Source of the DNA: Acinetobacter sp. ANC 4169
GTDB taxonomy: Bacteria > Pseudomonadota > Gammaproteobacteria > Pseudomonadales > Moraxellaceae
Length of the DNA: 64,000 nt
Reading direction: 5' to 3'
Assembly (NCBI RefSeq): GCF_002135355.1
Contig: NZ_NEGE01000003.1
Coordinates: forward strand, 124,001 to 188,000
Shown here: one piece after another, positions 12,685 to 21,613 of the stretch
Layout of the letters: the number at the start of each line of letters is the position of its first letter
Position numbering within the stretch: position 1 is the first letter of the stretch
The notes under the pieces: model-generated
The model's database searches: none
What the model was told of the DNA's origin: nothing
Seen by the model: only the letters and a program-made list of their open reading frames with translations
Program-made: the position numbers and the translations under genes

Positions 12685-12750
12685 TCCCTCTCCTGAAGAA
12701 TTGTTTAAGCACTGCTTTAAACAATTCTGCAAGTGAGGGTTAGGGAGAGG
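12685..12750. repeat. Intergenic palindromic repeat (CCCTCTCC type)
   Basis: Ends CCCTCTCCT and AGGGTTAGGGAGAGG are mutually complementary in part and match, in reverse orientation, the ends of the copy at 62772-62855 downstream of leuD. The centre has its own hairpin AATTGTTTAAGCA / TGCTTTAAACAATT, with shared bases, that is absent from the other copy. Confidence 0.6.
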
Positions 12751-12838
12751 TAAAATGCAAAAGCAGCCTCATCCTCTTGCGGAATATATTCCTCATCCCT
12801 GAGTCATATATGGCGAAGAGAAGGTACTTGGAAATTTG

Positions 12839-12932
12839 AATCCCCCTAAATCCCCCTTTTCCAAAGGGGGACTTCTTCCTAAAAATAAAAAGTGAGATTC
12901 TCCTCCCTTTTTAAAGGGAGGTCGGGAGGGAT
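12839..12932. repeat. C-rich/G-rich hairpin repeat, copy A
   Basis: Starts AATCCCCCTAAATCCCCC and a hairpin CCCCCTTTTCC / AAAGGGGGA, and ends with a second hairpin CTCCCTTTTTAAAGGGAG followed by GTCGGGAGGGATT, roughly the inverse of the start. About 94 bp. Related copies are at 22488-22546 and 58135-58230. Confidence 0.7.
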
Positions 12933-13043
12933 TAAAAAACAATTCCCAAACAAAGCCCGTTGCCAGCCAACGGGCTTTGCACATACAATCACTAAATATT
13001 TCAATCTTCCTTTTTCTTTGAAGAACAATACAGAGGATAACGC

Positions 13044-13580
13044 ATGCATTTGGGCAAACGTTTAGCAGCAATTGTTTTAACTTGTGGTCTAAGTGCAGGC
13101 TTAGTGGGTTGTGGCTTCCATCTAAAAGGTACCAATCCGGCCACTGCTCCGGTGGCTTATTCAAAAATGAAATTAGCCTTGCCGAATAATGCAGAGCAAT
13201 TACATGAAAAACTTGCAATTTATTTAGGTGCCACAGGCATTCAGCTCAGCGACAGTTCTGATGCCTACGTGTTGCGGGTACTGGATTACACCCCACAGCG
13301 TCATGAGTTAAACGGTAAACTGGTCGAAACATTACTTCGCTTAACCGTGACTTTCCGTATTGAAGATGCACAAGGTAATCCGGTGACTGAACCGCGCACC
13401 ATTACCGCTTCACGCAGCTATCAATATGATGTGGCCACTGTAAATACGGATGACCAGGAACAAAAATATCTTAATCAGGTGATTGTTGATGATGTGGCAC
13501 AGCAAATTGTGCGTCAGATTTCATCCAACCGCCTACCGAAAGTGGTGACCAAACCTACCAACTCAACCACACAACCTTAA
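13044..13580 (+). CDS. lptE: LPS-assembly lipoprotein LptE
   Basis: Outer-membrane lipoprotein that plugs and stabilises the LptD barrel for lipopolysaccharide or lipooligosaccharide insertion. It has 178 residues. The lipobox LVGCGFHLKG places the lipidated Cys at about residue 23, and GFHL right after Cys is the LptE hallmark. The remaining domain shows the LptE pattern (RYTITASRSYQYD-like TASRSYQYD). A GAGGA Shine-Dalgarno lies 7 bases before the ATG. The position between leuS and holA is the conserved location of lptE, which strengthens the call. Confidence 0.93.
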   Translation: MHLGKRLAAIVLTCGLSAGLVGCGFHLKGTNPATAPVAYSKMKLALPNNAEQLHEKLAIYLGATGIQLSDSSDAYVLRVLDYTPQRHELNGKLVETLLRLTVTFRIEDAQGNPVTEPRTITASRSYQYDVATVNTDDQEQKYLNQVIVDDVAQQIVRQISSNRLPKVVTKPTNSTTQP

Positions 13581-13597
13581 ATATAGATAACAGCGCT

Positions 13598-14593
13598 ATG
13601 AAACTTGACTATCCCCAAGCCCTAAAACGTGTTGATGAAGCTCGTGGTGCCTGGATTATGTATGGTCAAGAACCTTTGCTTGAACAGAATTTACTGGATG
13701 CTTTTCGTCAAAGCTGGCACAAACAGGAAATTGAACGTCAGCGTTATGACATTAATAATGTCAGTGACTGGAAAAATGTCTTTAATGCTTTAAATAGCCT
13801 GTCATTATTTTCCACGCAACTTGCAGTTGAAGTGCATGGCAATATCAAGCCTGATGCCAACGGCATCAAGCAACTGAAAAGCTATATCCAGCACAATGAG
13901 CAAAACCTGCTATTGGTGGTGATGCCGAAACAGGACAGCAGCAGCTTAAAATCAAGTTTCTTTCAGGTGGTCGATGCCAATGGGGTCACTGTGCCGCTTA
14001 CGGCCAATTATCCGCAAGACCGGCAACGGATTTTAAGCATAGAAGCAGAAAAACTTGGGATTAAACTGGCCAATGATGCCTGGGCCTGGCTGGAACAGCA
14101 CCATGAGCACAACCTGCTGGCCGCCAAAAACAGTTTAATGCGTGTCAGCGATACTTTTGCTGACGTAGACGTGATTCAGATTGATCATTTGTATTCATGC
14201 TTACAAGACCAATCTCGCTATACTACATATGACTTAAATGATGCCCTGCTTGCCGGCAACCTGGCTCAGGCAATTAAAATTTTCCAGTATCTGATTGCTT
14301 CGGGTGAACCGATGAGCCTGATCTTATGGAGCATCAGTAAAGAAATGCGTTTACTGATGCAACTGTTTGAACAACCTCAAAATGCCTTACAACTTGGAAT
14401 CTGGAAAAATAAAGTCAGTCAATATCAGCAGGCCTTAAGACGGCTCAATCCGAACTGTTTCCTGACTTGGCCGTCCCTGTTGTTGCGCATTGATGCATCC
14501 ATTAAAGGTCTGGGGGAAGAGAATCCAGAGCATCTCGTATTACAAGCCATTAGCAGCATGTGTGGTCGAAGCTTATTTGGATCACCTGCTTAG
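13598..14593 (+). CDS. holA: DNA polymerase III delta subunit
   Basis: Clamp-loader subunit that opens the beta sliding clamp. It has 331 residues, the usual length. The N-terminal part includes AWIMYGQEPLLEQNLLDAFR, the degenerate AAA+ start of HolA; the C-terminal collar domain includes LRRLNPNCFLTWPSLLLRID. Seventeen bases after lptE on the same strand and likely cotranscribed. Its stop codon overlaps the stop of the convergent bacteriohemerythrin gene, leaving no room for a terminator between them. Confidence 0.94.
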   Translation: MKLDYPQALKRVDEARGAWIMYGQEPLLEQNLLDAFRQSWHKQEIERQRYDINNVSDWKNVFNALNSLSLFSTQLAVEVHGNIKPDANGIKQLKSYIQHNEQNLLLVVMPKQDSSSLKSSFFQVVDANGVTVPLTANYPQDRQRILSIEAEKLGIKLANDAWAWLEQHHEHNLLAAKNSLMRVSDTFADVDVIQIDHLYSCLQDQSRYTTYDLNDALLAGNLAQAIKIFQYLIASGEPMSLILWSISKEMRLLMQLFEQPQNALQLGIWKNKVSQYQQALRRLNPNCFLTWPSLLLRIDASIKGLGEENPEHLVLQAISSMCGRSLFGSPA

Positions 14594-15039
14594 CTGAAAA
14601 AACGCGAAAACCAGCTTTTACCTTTCTTCTGTTCTTGTGAACGCAAATAGTGCAGCATATTATCCCGCACAGCATCCACATAATCTTGATCATCATGTTG
14701 AATATGATTAATCAACCACTTTGACAGTAATCGATATAAATCATTTTCGACCGATTCTCCCCGATCAAATTTATGACGATACTCATTCAACCGTTTCACA
14801 AATAACTCGTGTATGCCTCTATGAGAAGGCAAATACTGATAATGTACTTGCTCAAGCAAGTTTTCTTCGAAGCTAAAATGGGATTGGGTGTAATCAATCA
14901 AATCATCCAAGACTTCTCTGATCTGGTTGCGATCCCCACTTCCTCTAATCTTTTCTAGAGCATTAATGTAATCCAATATCTGACGATGTTGATTATCAAT
15001 CACATCAATTCCAATATTATAGGTTTCATTCCATTCCAT
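14590..15039 (-). CDS. Bacteriohemerythrin (oxygen-binding di-iron protein)
   Basis: A 149-residue single-domain hemerythrin expected to bind O2 (or sense it) at a non-haem di-iron site. The full ligand set is visible: H18, H54-x3-E58, H73-x3-H77 and H112-x4-D117, with the family start MEWNETYNIGIDVIDNQH. A short basic C-terminal tail (KKGKSWFSRFF) follows. The Shine-Dalgarno is GAGG 6 bases upstream. The gene is convergent with holA, and the two stop codons overlap by 3 bases. No signalling domain is fused, so storage, delivery or detoxification of O2/NO are the usual proposals for the family. Confidence 0.92.
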   Translation of the reverse strand: MEWNETYNIGIDVIDNQHRQILDYINALEKIRGSGDRNQIREVLDDLIDYTQSHFSFEENLLEQVHYQYLPSHRGIHELFVKRLNEYRHKFDRGESVENDLYRLLSKWLINHIQHDDQDYVDAVRDNMLHYLRSQEQKKGKSWFSRFFS

Positions 15040-15619
15040 CCGTTACCTCACAAATTTTCATATTCAAGTCGTTATTTATTGCGCACAATCATTGTGCAGG
15101 GCACTATTATTATTAATCCCATAAAAAAATTATGGGATTTGATGTTACAAACTTTTTTTATTTAAATCTATAGATAAAACAAAGATTTTTTTAAATTATT
15201 ACTAAGAGCCTTAAGCTATGAATGCCAAAATAGAAGAGAGCTAAAAACATTAAATAAAAAAATTATTCAAATAAAAATCATTAAATAAATCTAGTATCAT
15301 TCGACTAAAATCTAATCTATACAGATGCCTGAGAGCAGTTGGAAAGCATGCTTTCTTACAGCGGTATGTATACGAAACTCAACCCTCAGACAGAAAATAA
15401 TATTTCAGAAATTTGATTGAATCCAAATTCCCTAAAGTGCCCCCTTATCTACAAATCACTCTATAAAATGCTGGTTCAAAATCGGTCCTCAATCGCTTTA
15501 GTCACTTTTTCAAAAGATCTCCAAAAAGAAAATAATTCTCATTTGTTTTAAAAAAGTTCACGTTTTATCCTTATTTAGCTTTTATAATTGATCTAATTTT
15601 CCTCATTTATCAACTCACT
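15040..15619. other. Intergenic region upstream of macA
   Basis: About 580 AT-rich bases with no gene. Two features stand out. A potentially structured segment at about 15325-15393 contains the 14-bp perfect palindrome GAAAGCATGCTTTC (15342-15355) inside complementary CTGAG/CTCAG ends. A Fur-like site lies at 15527-15541. Divergent promoters for the bacteriohemerythrin and mac operons must lie here. Confidence 0.5.
15527..15541. promoter_or_regulatory. Candidate Fur box upstream of macA
   Basis: AGAAAATAATTCTCA matches the 7-1-7 consensus TGATAATNATTATCA at 11 of 14 defined positions, and lies about 80 bases before the macA start. In AT-rich DNA such matches can occur by chance, so this is tentative. 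Confidence 0.35.
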
Positions 15620-16963
15620 ATGCCAAAAATAAAACCGTCCAAAATAGTTGTTGCGGTGGTCTGTATTCTTGCTATTGCAGTCACAGCCTGGTTCTTTTTG
15701 AAACCGAAAGAGCAGCTTCCTCAATACATTACCAGCGAAGTCAGCCGCGGTGACATTGAAGATTCGGTGCTTGCAACTGGTGTACTTGAAGCGACCAAAA
15801 TGGTCAGCGTCGGTGCACAGGTATCTGGACAGGTCAAAAAGATGTATGTGAAATTAGGGGACCAAGTTAAACAGGGTCAACTGATTGCCCGAATTGATTC
15901 AATTCGTCAGGAAAATGACCTGAAAACGGCTGAAGCGAGCATTAAAAACCAGCAGGCTCAACTGGCAGTCAAACAGGCCAACTTAGCCAAAGTTCAAGCT
16001 GAGTATCAACGTCAGCAAGCCATGTATGCCCAAGATGCAACATCACGTGCCGAATTAGAAGCAGCATTGGCCAGTTATAAAACGGCACAGGCCGACATTT
16101 TGGCGATTAATGCCCAGATTGAACAATCGCGTTTAACCTTGGCTACAGCGAAAGAAGATTTAGGCTATACCCAGATTGTTGCGCCTATGGATGGTACCAT
16201 TGTGGCGATTGTGACCGAGGAAGGCCAAACCGTAAATGCCAACCAAAGCGCACCGACCATCGTCAAACTGGCCAAACTCGACACCATGACCATTAAGGCT
16301 GAAATTTCAGAAGCTGACGTGATGAAAGTTGAAGAAGGCCAAACCGTGTATTTCACCACTTTGGGCAATAGCGACAAAAAACATTATGCCAAACTACGTC
16401 AGGTGGAACCGGCTCCCAATTCTATCAATACAGAAAGCAATAATTCATCCACTTCATCTTCAAGTACTGCAGTGTATTACAATGCATTGTTTGACGTGCC
16501 CAATGAAGATGGCAAACTGCGTATTGATATGACTGCTCAAGTTTATATCGTGCTGAATGAAGCAAAAAATGTTTTAAGCGTCCCTGCAGCTGCATTACAA
16601 GCATCAAACCGCCCTCAAGGCAAACGTGCTGACCGTAATGCAGATAAAGCCAAAGAACAAAAGCCAGCCGATACAGACCAAGCCAAAACTGAACGTCCAA
16701 AACGCCTGGGACTTTCTGCTGAAGAAAAGTCACTGATTGAACAAGGTAAAGCCTCTATGTCGATGGTGCGCGTGGTTCAGGCAGATGGTACAGCCAAACC
16801 GCAACCGGTATTGGTGGGTTTAAATAACCGTGTCACTGCTCAAGTGATTAAAGGCTTGAAACAAGGTGACAAAGTGGTGATTGCAGATGCTTCAGATACG
16901 TCCAACGATTCTGCAAAACGTAGTAACCGTGCTGGCGGTGGTGCTGGTCCAATGAGAATGTAA
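15620..16963 (+). CDS. macA: MacA-type periplasmic adaptor of tripartite efflux pump
   Basis: Membrane-fusion protein linking the MacB-type ABC transporter to an outer-membrane channel. It has 447 residues: N-terminal membrane anchor about 8-27, lipoyl half-motif GALEATKMVSVGAQVSGQV-like region near 50-75, an alpha-hairpin coiled coil of about 90-170 (rich in Q/A/K), the second lipoyl half YTQIVAPMDGTIVAI, then beta-barrel domains. The C-terminal part contains a charged, low-complexity insert (RADRNADKAKEQK). No good Shine-Dalgarno is visible. The stop is 2 bases before macB, so they are coupled. The same three-gene order occurs in macrolide exporters and in the siderophore exporter PvdRT-OpmQ of Pseudomonas; the substrate is unknown here. 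Confidence 0.9.
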   Translation: MPKIKPSKIVVAVVCILAIAVTAWFFLKPKEQLPQYITSEVSRGDIEDSVLATGVLEATKMVSVGAQVSGQVKKMYVKLGDQVKQGQLIARIDSIRQENDLKTAEASIKNQQAQLAVKQANLAKVQAEYQRQQAMYAQDATSRAELEAALASYKTAQADILAINAQIEQSRLTLATAKEDLGYTQIVAPMDGTIVAIVTEEGQTVNANQSAPTIVKLAKLDTMTIKAEISEADVMKVEEGQTVYFTTLGNSDKKHYAKLRQVEPAPNSINTESNNSSTSSSSTAVYYNALFDVPNEDGKLRIDMTAQVYIVLNEAKNVLSVPAAALQASNRPQGKRADRNADKAKEQKPADTDQAKTERPKRLGLSAEEKSLIEQGKASMSMVRVVQADGTAKPQPVLVGLNNRVTAQVIKGLKQGDKVVIADASDTSNDSAKRSNRAGGGAGPMRM

Positions 16964-16965
16964 TC

Positions 16966-18948
16966 ATGAGTCAAGATCAACAACCTTTGCTCAAGGTCAC
17001 AGATCTGACTCGTGAATTCCCTGCCGGGGAAGGCACCATTCAGATTCTGAAGGGCATTAATTTAGAGATTTACCCCGGAGAACTGGTGGCCATTGTCGGG
17101 CAATCAGGTTCAGGTAAATCGACCCTGATGAACATCCTCGGTTGTTTAGATCAGCCGACTGCGGGTAGCTATCAGGTTAAAGGGCGGGAAACCCGAAAAT
17201 TAGAAGCAGATGAACTGGCGCAATTGCGCCGGGAATACTTTGGCTTCATTTTCCAGCGCTATCATTTATTGGGTGATTTAACTGCGGCAGGTAACGTTGA
17301 AGTTCCTGCAATTTATGCAGGAGTAGATGCCTCTGTCCGTCAGCAACGCTCGACCCAACTGCTCACAGAGCTGGGATTGGCTGAAAAAACCCAAAACCGT
17401 CCCAGTCAGTTGTCTGGTGGTCAACAGCAACGTGTCTCGATTGCCCGTGCCCTGATGAACGGTGGCGATGTGATCCTGGCCGATGAACCGACCGGTGCAC
17501 TGGATAAAAATAGTGGTATTGAGGTGATGCGTATTTTACGTGAACTGAATGCCAAAGGTCATACCATCATTTTAGTCACCCACGATCATAACGTTGCGAA
17601 AAATGCCTCGCGCATTATTGAAATCAGTGACGGGAATATTATTTCGGATAAACCGAATGTTCCTGAAGTTGCCGAAGATGAAGTTTTAGAAAAACAGACC
17701 TTACAACAAACTGCACAGAAAAAAACGCCTTCTTGGCGTTCGGCAGCCGACCGGCTAGGCGAAGCATTCCGTATGGCACTGCTGGCCATGAATGCCCACC
17801 GCATGCGTACCTTCCTGACCATGCTCGGGATCATTATTGGTATTGCTTCTGTGGTATCGGTGGTGGCACTGGGCAATGGTTCACAGAAACAGATTCTGGA
17901 AAATATCAGCAGTTTGGGTACCAATACCATTACGGTTTATCAGGGTCGTGGCTTTGGTGATAATTCCAAAACGGCACAGGTGAAAACTCTGGTTCCTGCC
18001 GATGCCGATGCACTTGCTGAACAACCCTATGTTGATGGCGTCAGTCCCTCTGTCACCAATAATATTACTGCACGCTTTAAAGATACCGAAGCCTCTGCAA
18101 CGGTGAATGGCGTCAGTGAAGACTTCTTCTATGTGAAAGGCATGAACTTCCAGTCCGGACAGCCTTTTGACAAAGAAGGCGTGACTGAACGTACTCAAGA
18201 TGTGGTGATTGACAACAATACCCAAAAAACATTCTTTAGCGATGGCACCAATCCTGTGGGTCAGGTCATTCTACTGGGTAGCGTACCGAGCCGTATCATT
18301 GGCGTGATTGAAGCACAAAAATCGATGATGGGTAACTCGGATAGTCTAAATGTTTACCTGCCCTACTCCACCGTGATGAGCCGCATGTTGGGTCAAGCAA
18401 ATGTGCGTAGCATCATCGTGCGGGTCAAAGATGAATACCCAAGTGCAGCAGCTGAAAATGCCATTTTAAACTTATTGGTTCAACGCCACGGCGCACAGGA
18501 TGTGTTTACCCAAAATGCCGACAGTATTCGTGAAACTATTCAGCAAACCACGCAAACCATGACTCTGTTAGTGTCTGCAATTGCGGTGATTTCATTAATT
18601 GTCGGCGGTATCGGGGTAATGAATATCATGCTGGTATCGGTGACTGAACGTACTCAGGAAATTGGGGTGCGTATGGCAGTGGGTGCACGACAAAGTGACA
18701 TCTTGCAGCAGTTCCTGATTGAGGCGGTACTGGTCTGTATTTTAGGCGGGATCTTGGGTGTGCTTTTATCCTTAGGTATTGGACAGCTGATTGGTCATTT
18801 TGCTAGTGGTACCTTCCAGATGGCCTATTCAACCACATCGATTATTGCAGCCTTTGTCTGTTCCAGCATGATCGGGATTATCTTTGGCTTTATCCCGGCC
18901 CGTAATGCAGCACAGCTTAATCCTGTCGATGCACTTTCTCGCGAATAA
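16966..18948 (+). CDS. macB: MacB-type ABC transporter (ATPase fused to permease)
   Basis: A 660-residue inner-membrane mechanotransmission ABC transporter. The N-terminal ATPase has Walker A GQSGSGKST (45-53), signature LSGGQQQR, and Walker B with DEPTGALD and an H-loop (VTHDHN). A linker leads to the FtsX/MacB permease: the first TM near 275-300 (TFLTMLGIIIGIASVVSVVAL), a large periplasmic domain of about 300-520, and three more TM segments to the C-terminus, ending ARNAAQLNPVDALSRE, the usual family end. Follows macA by 2 bases and precedes the outer-membrane factor by 11 bases, forming one operon. Confidence 0.95.
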   Translation: MSQDQQPLLKVTDLTREFPAGEGTIQILKGINLEIYPGELVAIVGQSGSGKSTLMNILGCLDQPTAGSYQVKGRETRKLEADELAQLRREYFGFIFQRYHLLGDLTAAGNVEVPAIYAGVDASVRQQRSTQLLTELGLAEKTQNRPSQLSGGQQQRVSIARALMNGGDVILADEPTGALDKNSGIEVMRILRELNAKGHTIILVTHDHNVAKNASRIIEISDGNIISDKPNVPEVAEDEVLEKQTLQQTAQKKTPSWRSAADRLGEAFRMALLAMNAHRMRTFLTMLGIIIGIASVVSVVALGNGSQKQILENISSLGTNTITVYQGRGFGDNSKTAQVKTLVPADADALAEQPYVDGVSPSVTNNITARFKDTEASATVNGVSEDFFYVKGMNFQSGQPFDKEGVTERTQDVVIDNNTQKTFFSDGTNPVGQVILLGSVPSRIIGVIEAQKSMMGNSDSLNVYLPYSTVMSRMLGQANVRSIIVRVKDEYPSAAAENAILNLLVQRHGAQDVFTQNADSIRETIQQTTQTMTLLVSAIAVISLIVGGIGVMNIMLVSVTERTQEIGVRMAVGARQSDILQQFLIEAVLVCILGGILGVLLSLGIGQLIGHFASGTFQMAYSTTSIIAAFVCSSMIGIIFGFIPARNAAQLNPVDALSRE

Positions 18949-18959
18949 GGATACTTAGA

Positions 18960-20363
18960 ATGCAAATGAATTTTACCAAACTTATCGCTAGTCTTATTTT
19001 AACTGGATCATTAGTGGGTTGTGCTGCGGTCGTCAAAACACCCTATGAACAGCCTGCCGTAAATATTCCAGGCAATTTCCAGAACAGTAAAGCACTCAGC
19101 CAGCAGGTGCATGCCGATGTTTATGCCGATCAATGGTGGACTTTATTTGGCGATGCGCAGCTGAATCAGTTGGTCAATCAGGTGCTAACCAGCAATACCG
19201 ATTTGGCGGTTGCCGGAATTAACTTGCAGCAGGCACGTTTACAGGCTGGTTTGGCAAAAAACCAGCAAGGTCCACGGGTCAGCTCAAGCGTATCGGCAGG
19301 ACATACGGTTGACTTAAATTCTGGTGATGATGCTTCACGCGGCCTGTCTGTAAGTGGTGGCGTAAGCTATGAACTGGACTTGTTCGGCAAACTGGCTCGG
19401 CAAACTGAAGCCAGCCGATGGGAAGCCTTAGCCACCGAACAAGACTTGCAAGCTACTGCACAAAGTCTGATTGGCACTACGGCAAATTTATATTGGCAGT
19501 TGGGTTATCTGAATGAACGATATCAAATTGCCCAGCAAAACCTGGCCAGCACGCAAAAAACCTTTGAGCTGGTTCGTACCCAATACCGTGCCGGTGCAGT
19601 TTCCGGTCTGGACTTAACCTCAGCTGAACAGTCGGTGCAAAGCCAAAGAGCAACCTTAAGCCAGATTGAACAGCAAAAAGTAGAAACCAGAACGGCTTTG
19701 GCAGTGTTGATGCAGCAACCAGTGCAACAACTCAATATTACTGAGCCGCAGCATTTACCGCGTATTGCTTTACCGGCAATTTCTGCAGGCTTACCGGCAG
19801 CCCTGTTGTCACGTCGTCCGGATTTGCAAGCCAGTGAACTGCGTTTACGCAAGGCACTTGCCAGCAAAGATGCCACCAAAGCCAGTTATTACCCTTCGAT
19901 TAATTTGACCGGAAACTTAGGCTCTTCCAGCACCTCTTTAACCAACCTGTTGCAAAACCCGGTATTAACCCTAGGTGCGAACCTTAGCCTGCCGTTCTTG
20001 CAATATAACGACATGAAAAAAGACCTGGCGATCAGTAATCTGGATTATGAAAAAGCGATTGTGCAGTATCGTCAAAGTCTGTTTCAGGCCTTTGCCGATG
20101 TTGAAAATGCACTATCGGCCCGTACCGAGTTAAACAAACAAGTGGCTTTGCAAGAACGCAATGTGCAGCTTGCCGAGAAAACTGAACGTTTGACTGAAGT
20201 ACGTTACCGTAACGGTGCCATCGCCCTGAAAAACCTGCTCGATGCTCAGGAAACCACACGTAATGCACGTTTGGCTTTGGTTCAAACCAAACAGAGCCAA
20301 TACAATGCCTATGTCACCTTGATGCAGTCTTTAGGCGGTAGCCCAATCAAGCCATTGCCTTAA
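18960..20363 (+). CDS. NodT-family outer-membrane efflux lipoprotein
   Basis: TolC/OprM-like trimeric outer-membrane channel completing the MacAB pump. It has 467 residues: lipobox LVGCAAV with Cys near residue 21, then the typical QWWTLFGDAQLNQLVNQVL start of two outer-membrane-efflux repeats. SSSVSAGHTVDLNSGDD and LSLPFLQYNDMKKDLAISN represent strands and helices in repeats 1 and 2. The Shine-Dalgarno AAGGA is 8 bases before the ATG at 18960. Last gene of the operon, followed by a strong terminator at about 20384-20408. The dedicated channel means the pump need not borrow a shared TolC. Confidence 0.9.
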   Translation: MQMNFTKLIASLILTGSLVGCAAVVKTPYEQPAVNIPGNFQNSKALSQQVHADVYADQWWTLFGDAQLNQLVNQVLTSNTDLAVAGINLQQARLQAGLAKNQQGPRVSSSVSAGHTVDLNSGDDASRGLSVSGGVSYELDLFGKLARQTEASRWEALATEQDLQATAQSLIGTTANLYWQLGYLNERYQIAQQNLASTQKTFELVRTQYRAGAVSGLDLTSAEQSVQSQRATLSQIEQQKVETRTALAVLMQQPVQQLNITEPQHLPRIALPAISAGLPAALLSRRPDLQASELRLRKALASKDATKASYYPSINLTGNLGSSSTSLTNLLQNPVLTLGANLSLPFLQYNDMKKDLAISNLDYEKAIVQYRQSLFQAFADVENALSARTELNKQVALQERNVQLAEKTERLTEVRYRNGAIALKNLLDAQETTRNARLALVQTKQSQYNAYVTLMQSLGGSPIKPLP

Positions 20364-20379
20364 ATTAAAAGTAAAATAA

Positions 20380-20410
20380 AAAAAGATGCCCCAGTGGCAT
20401 CTTTTTTTAT
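20380..20410. terminator. Bidirectional terminator after the macAB operon
   Basis: Stem AAAGATGCC / GGCATCTTT with a 5-base loop, flanked by A and T runs on both sides, so it can act on the efflux operon and on the convergent CHAP gene. Confidence 0.85.
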
Positions 20411-20463
20411 CAGAAAAATTCCTGATGAAATTTTCTATTTGACTGCTTTTAGCTTTTTAAAAA

Positions 20464-20985
20464 TTAAAAGCTCGGACGGTAATATTTATAGGTCAGACCT
20501 TTTTCATTATAAACATCATAACTTTTTTGCTTAAAGTCAGAGACCCATTGCTTGCCATTAAATCCTGCAATGTGTCCATACACATGCTTGCCAGTTCGAT
20601 CAATAATATAAATATCACCTTCTTTAGGTGCATCGAATTTAGGATTAATTTGTCGATAGCCAATTTTCATTAAAGTATTACCCCAGTCTGCCGCAGCAAC
20701 AGGATGACTTTGGAACCGTGCACCGGCTGATTCCAAAGCTAGTCGGATACTTTTGGCACACTTTTTTGAACTGGTATTTGAGGAAATTCCCTGCAAGAAA
20801 TCGGTAAATTTATTGATATCTATGCGCTGTCCATTCTTGGCAAGCATATTATTTTTTTGTGTTGCTTCAACAGTCTGCGATTCTTTATATTTTTTAGAAT
20901 TTCTACCCGATTGGGAACGAATTATGATGTTTGCCTGAACAGGAGCATGTACTTCACTCATGTTTACATTATGATCATAAGCCAT
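20464..20985 (-). CDS. CHAP/NlpC-P60-like amidase without signal peptide
   Basis: A 173-residue protein with a C-terminal papain-like fold resembling CHAP peptidoglycan amidases. Candidate catalytic residues are C76 (SSKKCAKSIRLALESAG), H138 (HVYGHIAGF) and D150 (QWVSDF), with the family PKEGDIYIID strand between. The first 60 residues are polar and low-complexity, with no signal peptide or membrane segment. A cell-wall enzyme lacking Sec export suggests a phage-type endolysin or an effector delivered by a secretion apparatus, but no immunity gene, phage gene or secretion gene is adjacent. An overlapping frame upstream (ATG near 21037, MSEKLVVKGLGVFGKEW) could mean the gene is a truncated remnant of a longer one. 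Confidence 0.6.
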   Translation of the reverse strand: MAYDHNVNMSEVHAPVQANIIIRSQSGRNSKKYKESQTVEATQKNNMLAKNGQRIDINKFTDFLQGISSNTSSKKCAKSIRLALESAGARFQSHPVAAADWGNTLMKIGYRQINPKFDAPKEGDIYIIDRTGKHVYGHIAGFNGKQWVSDFKQKSYDVYNEKGLTYKYYRPSF

Positions 20986-21613
20986 TCTTTACCAAACACT
21001 CCCAGGCCTTTAACGACCAGCTTTTCACTCATTTCGACGGCAAGATAGTAAACCCTAAAATGTGATTTTTCATGTAATAAATGTAATCAAATATAAACAA
21101 ATCCCTTAAAATCGAGTTAAATGATTAATTTTTGTTAGCTTTTATAAATACAAAAATCCATAAATTTAATTTATGCTCACTTAATCAGCTATATGCTGTC
21201 TTTGAGTTTAGAGTCTTGCATTCATAAATTGATGAGATTGAATGGAATCAATGAAAAAATGACAGATACACTACATTTTCGATGCCTTGTTAAAATACGC
21301 TGAATGCCATTCAGCATCTGGAAGATGTGTTGAGCACTTTATAGCGATTGCGATATAGAATTTGTGATGCATGTTCAGAAATACTGGATATAAAAATTTC
21401 ACTATTTTTTTATTTTGATCATTTTTAAGCCAAGCTGATGCAGTTGAAGCTTGATCCTTATAACAAACTCAAAAAAGCCAAGAAACATATTAAAATCATC
21501 GCATTAAAATAAATATAAAGATAATTTGAATTTCCTCAGACTTGAGGAGATACAGTTTCTTGTAAAAAAAGGCTAATATGTGCGGTTAGTAAATATATTC
21601 TAATGAGAGAGAC
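20986..21613. other. Intergenic region between CHAP gene and thyA
   Basis: About 630 AT-rich bases with no supported gene. It contains a small 7-bp hairpin GCTGAAT-GCC-ATTCAGC at 21299-21315 and the thyA promoter region. No gene encoding a possible immunity protein for the CHAP protein was seen on either strand. Confidence 0.5.

Larger units (their letters stand above)
12675..13043. other. leuS-lptE intergenic region with two hairpin repeats
   Basis: No gene. The left half (about 12685-12750) contains a long imperfect palindrome bracketed by CCCTCTCCT and AGGGAGAGG, with an inner AATTGTTTAAG / CTTTAAACAATT arm. The right half (12840-12932) contains a C-rich/G-rich hairpin repeat. Both belong to families seen elsewhere in the window. 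They may also act as terminators for leuS. Confidence 0.6.

Noticed and set aside
12793..13218. A 141-codon frame on the minus strand across the leuS-lptE gap
   Set aside because: It crosses the repeats and the start of lptE on the opposite strand; composition is dominated by repeat-derived residues. Treated as a shadow.
15325..15393. Glycine or TPP riboswitch upstream of macA
   Set aside because: A TGAGAG and CTCAG hint at riboswitch elements, but the conserved cores of those families are missing.
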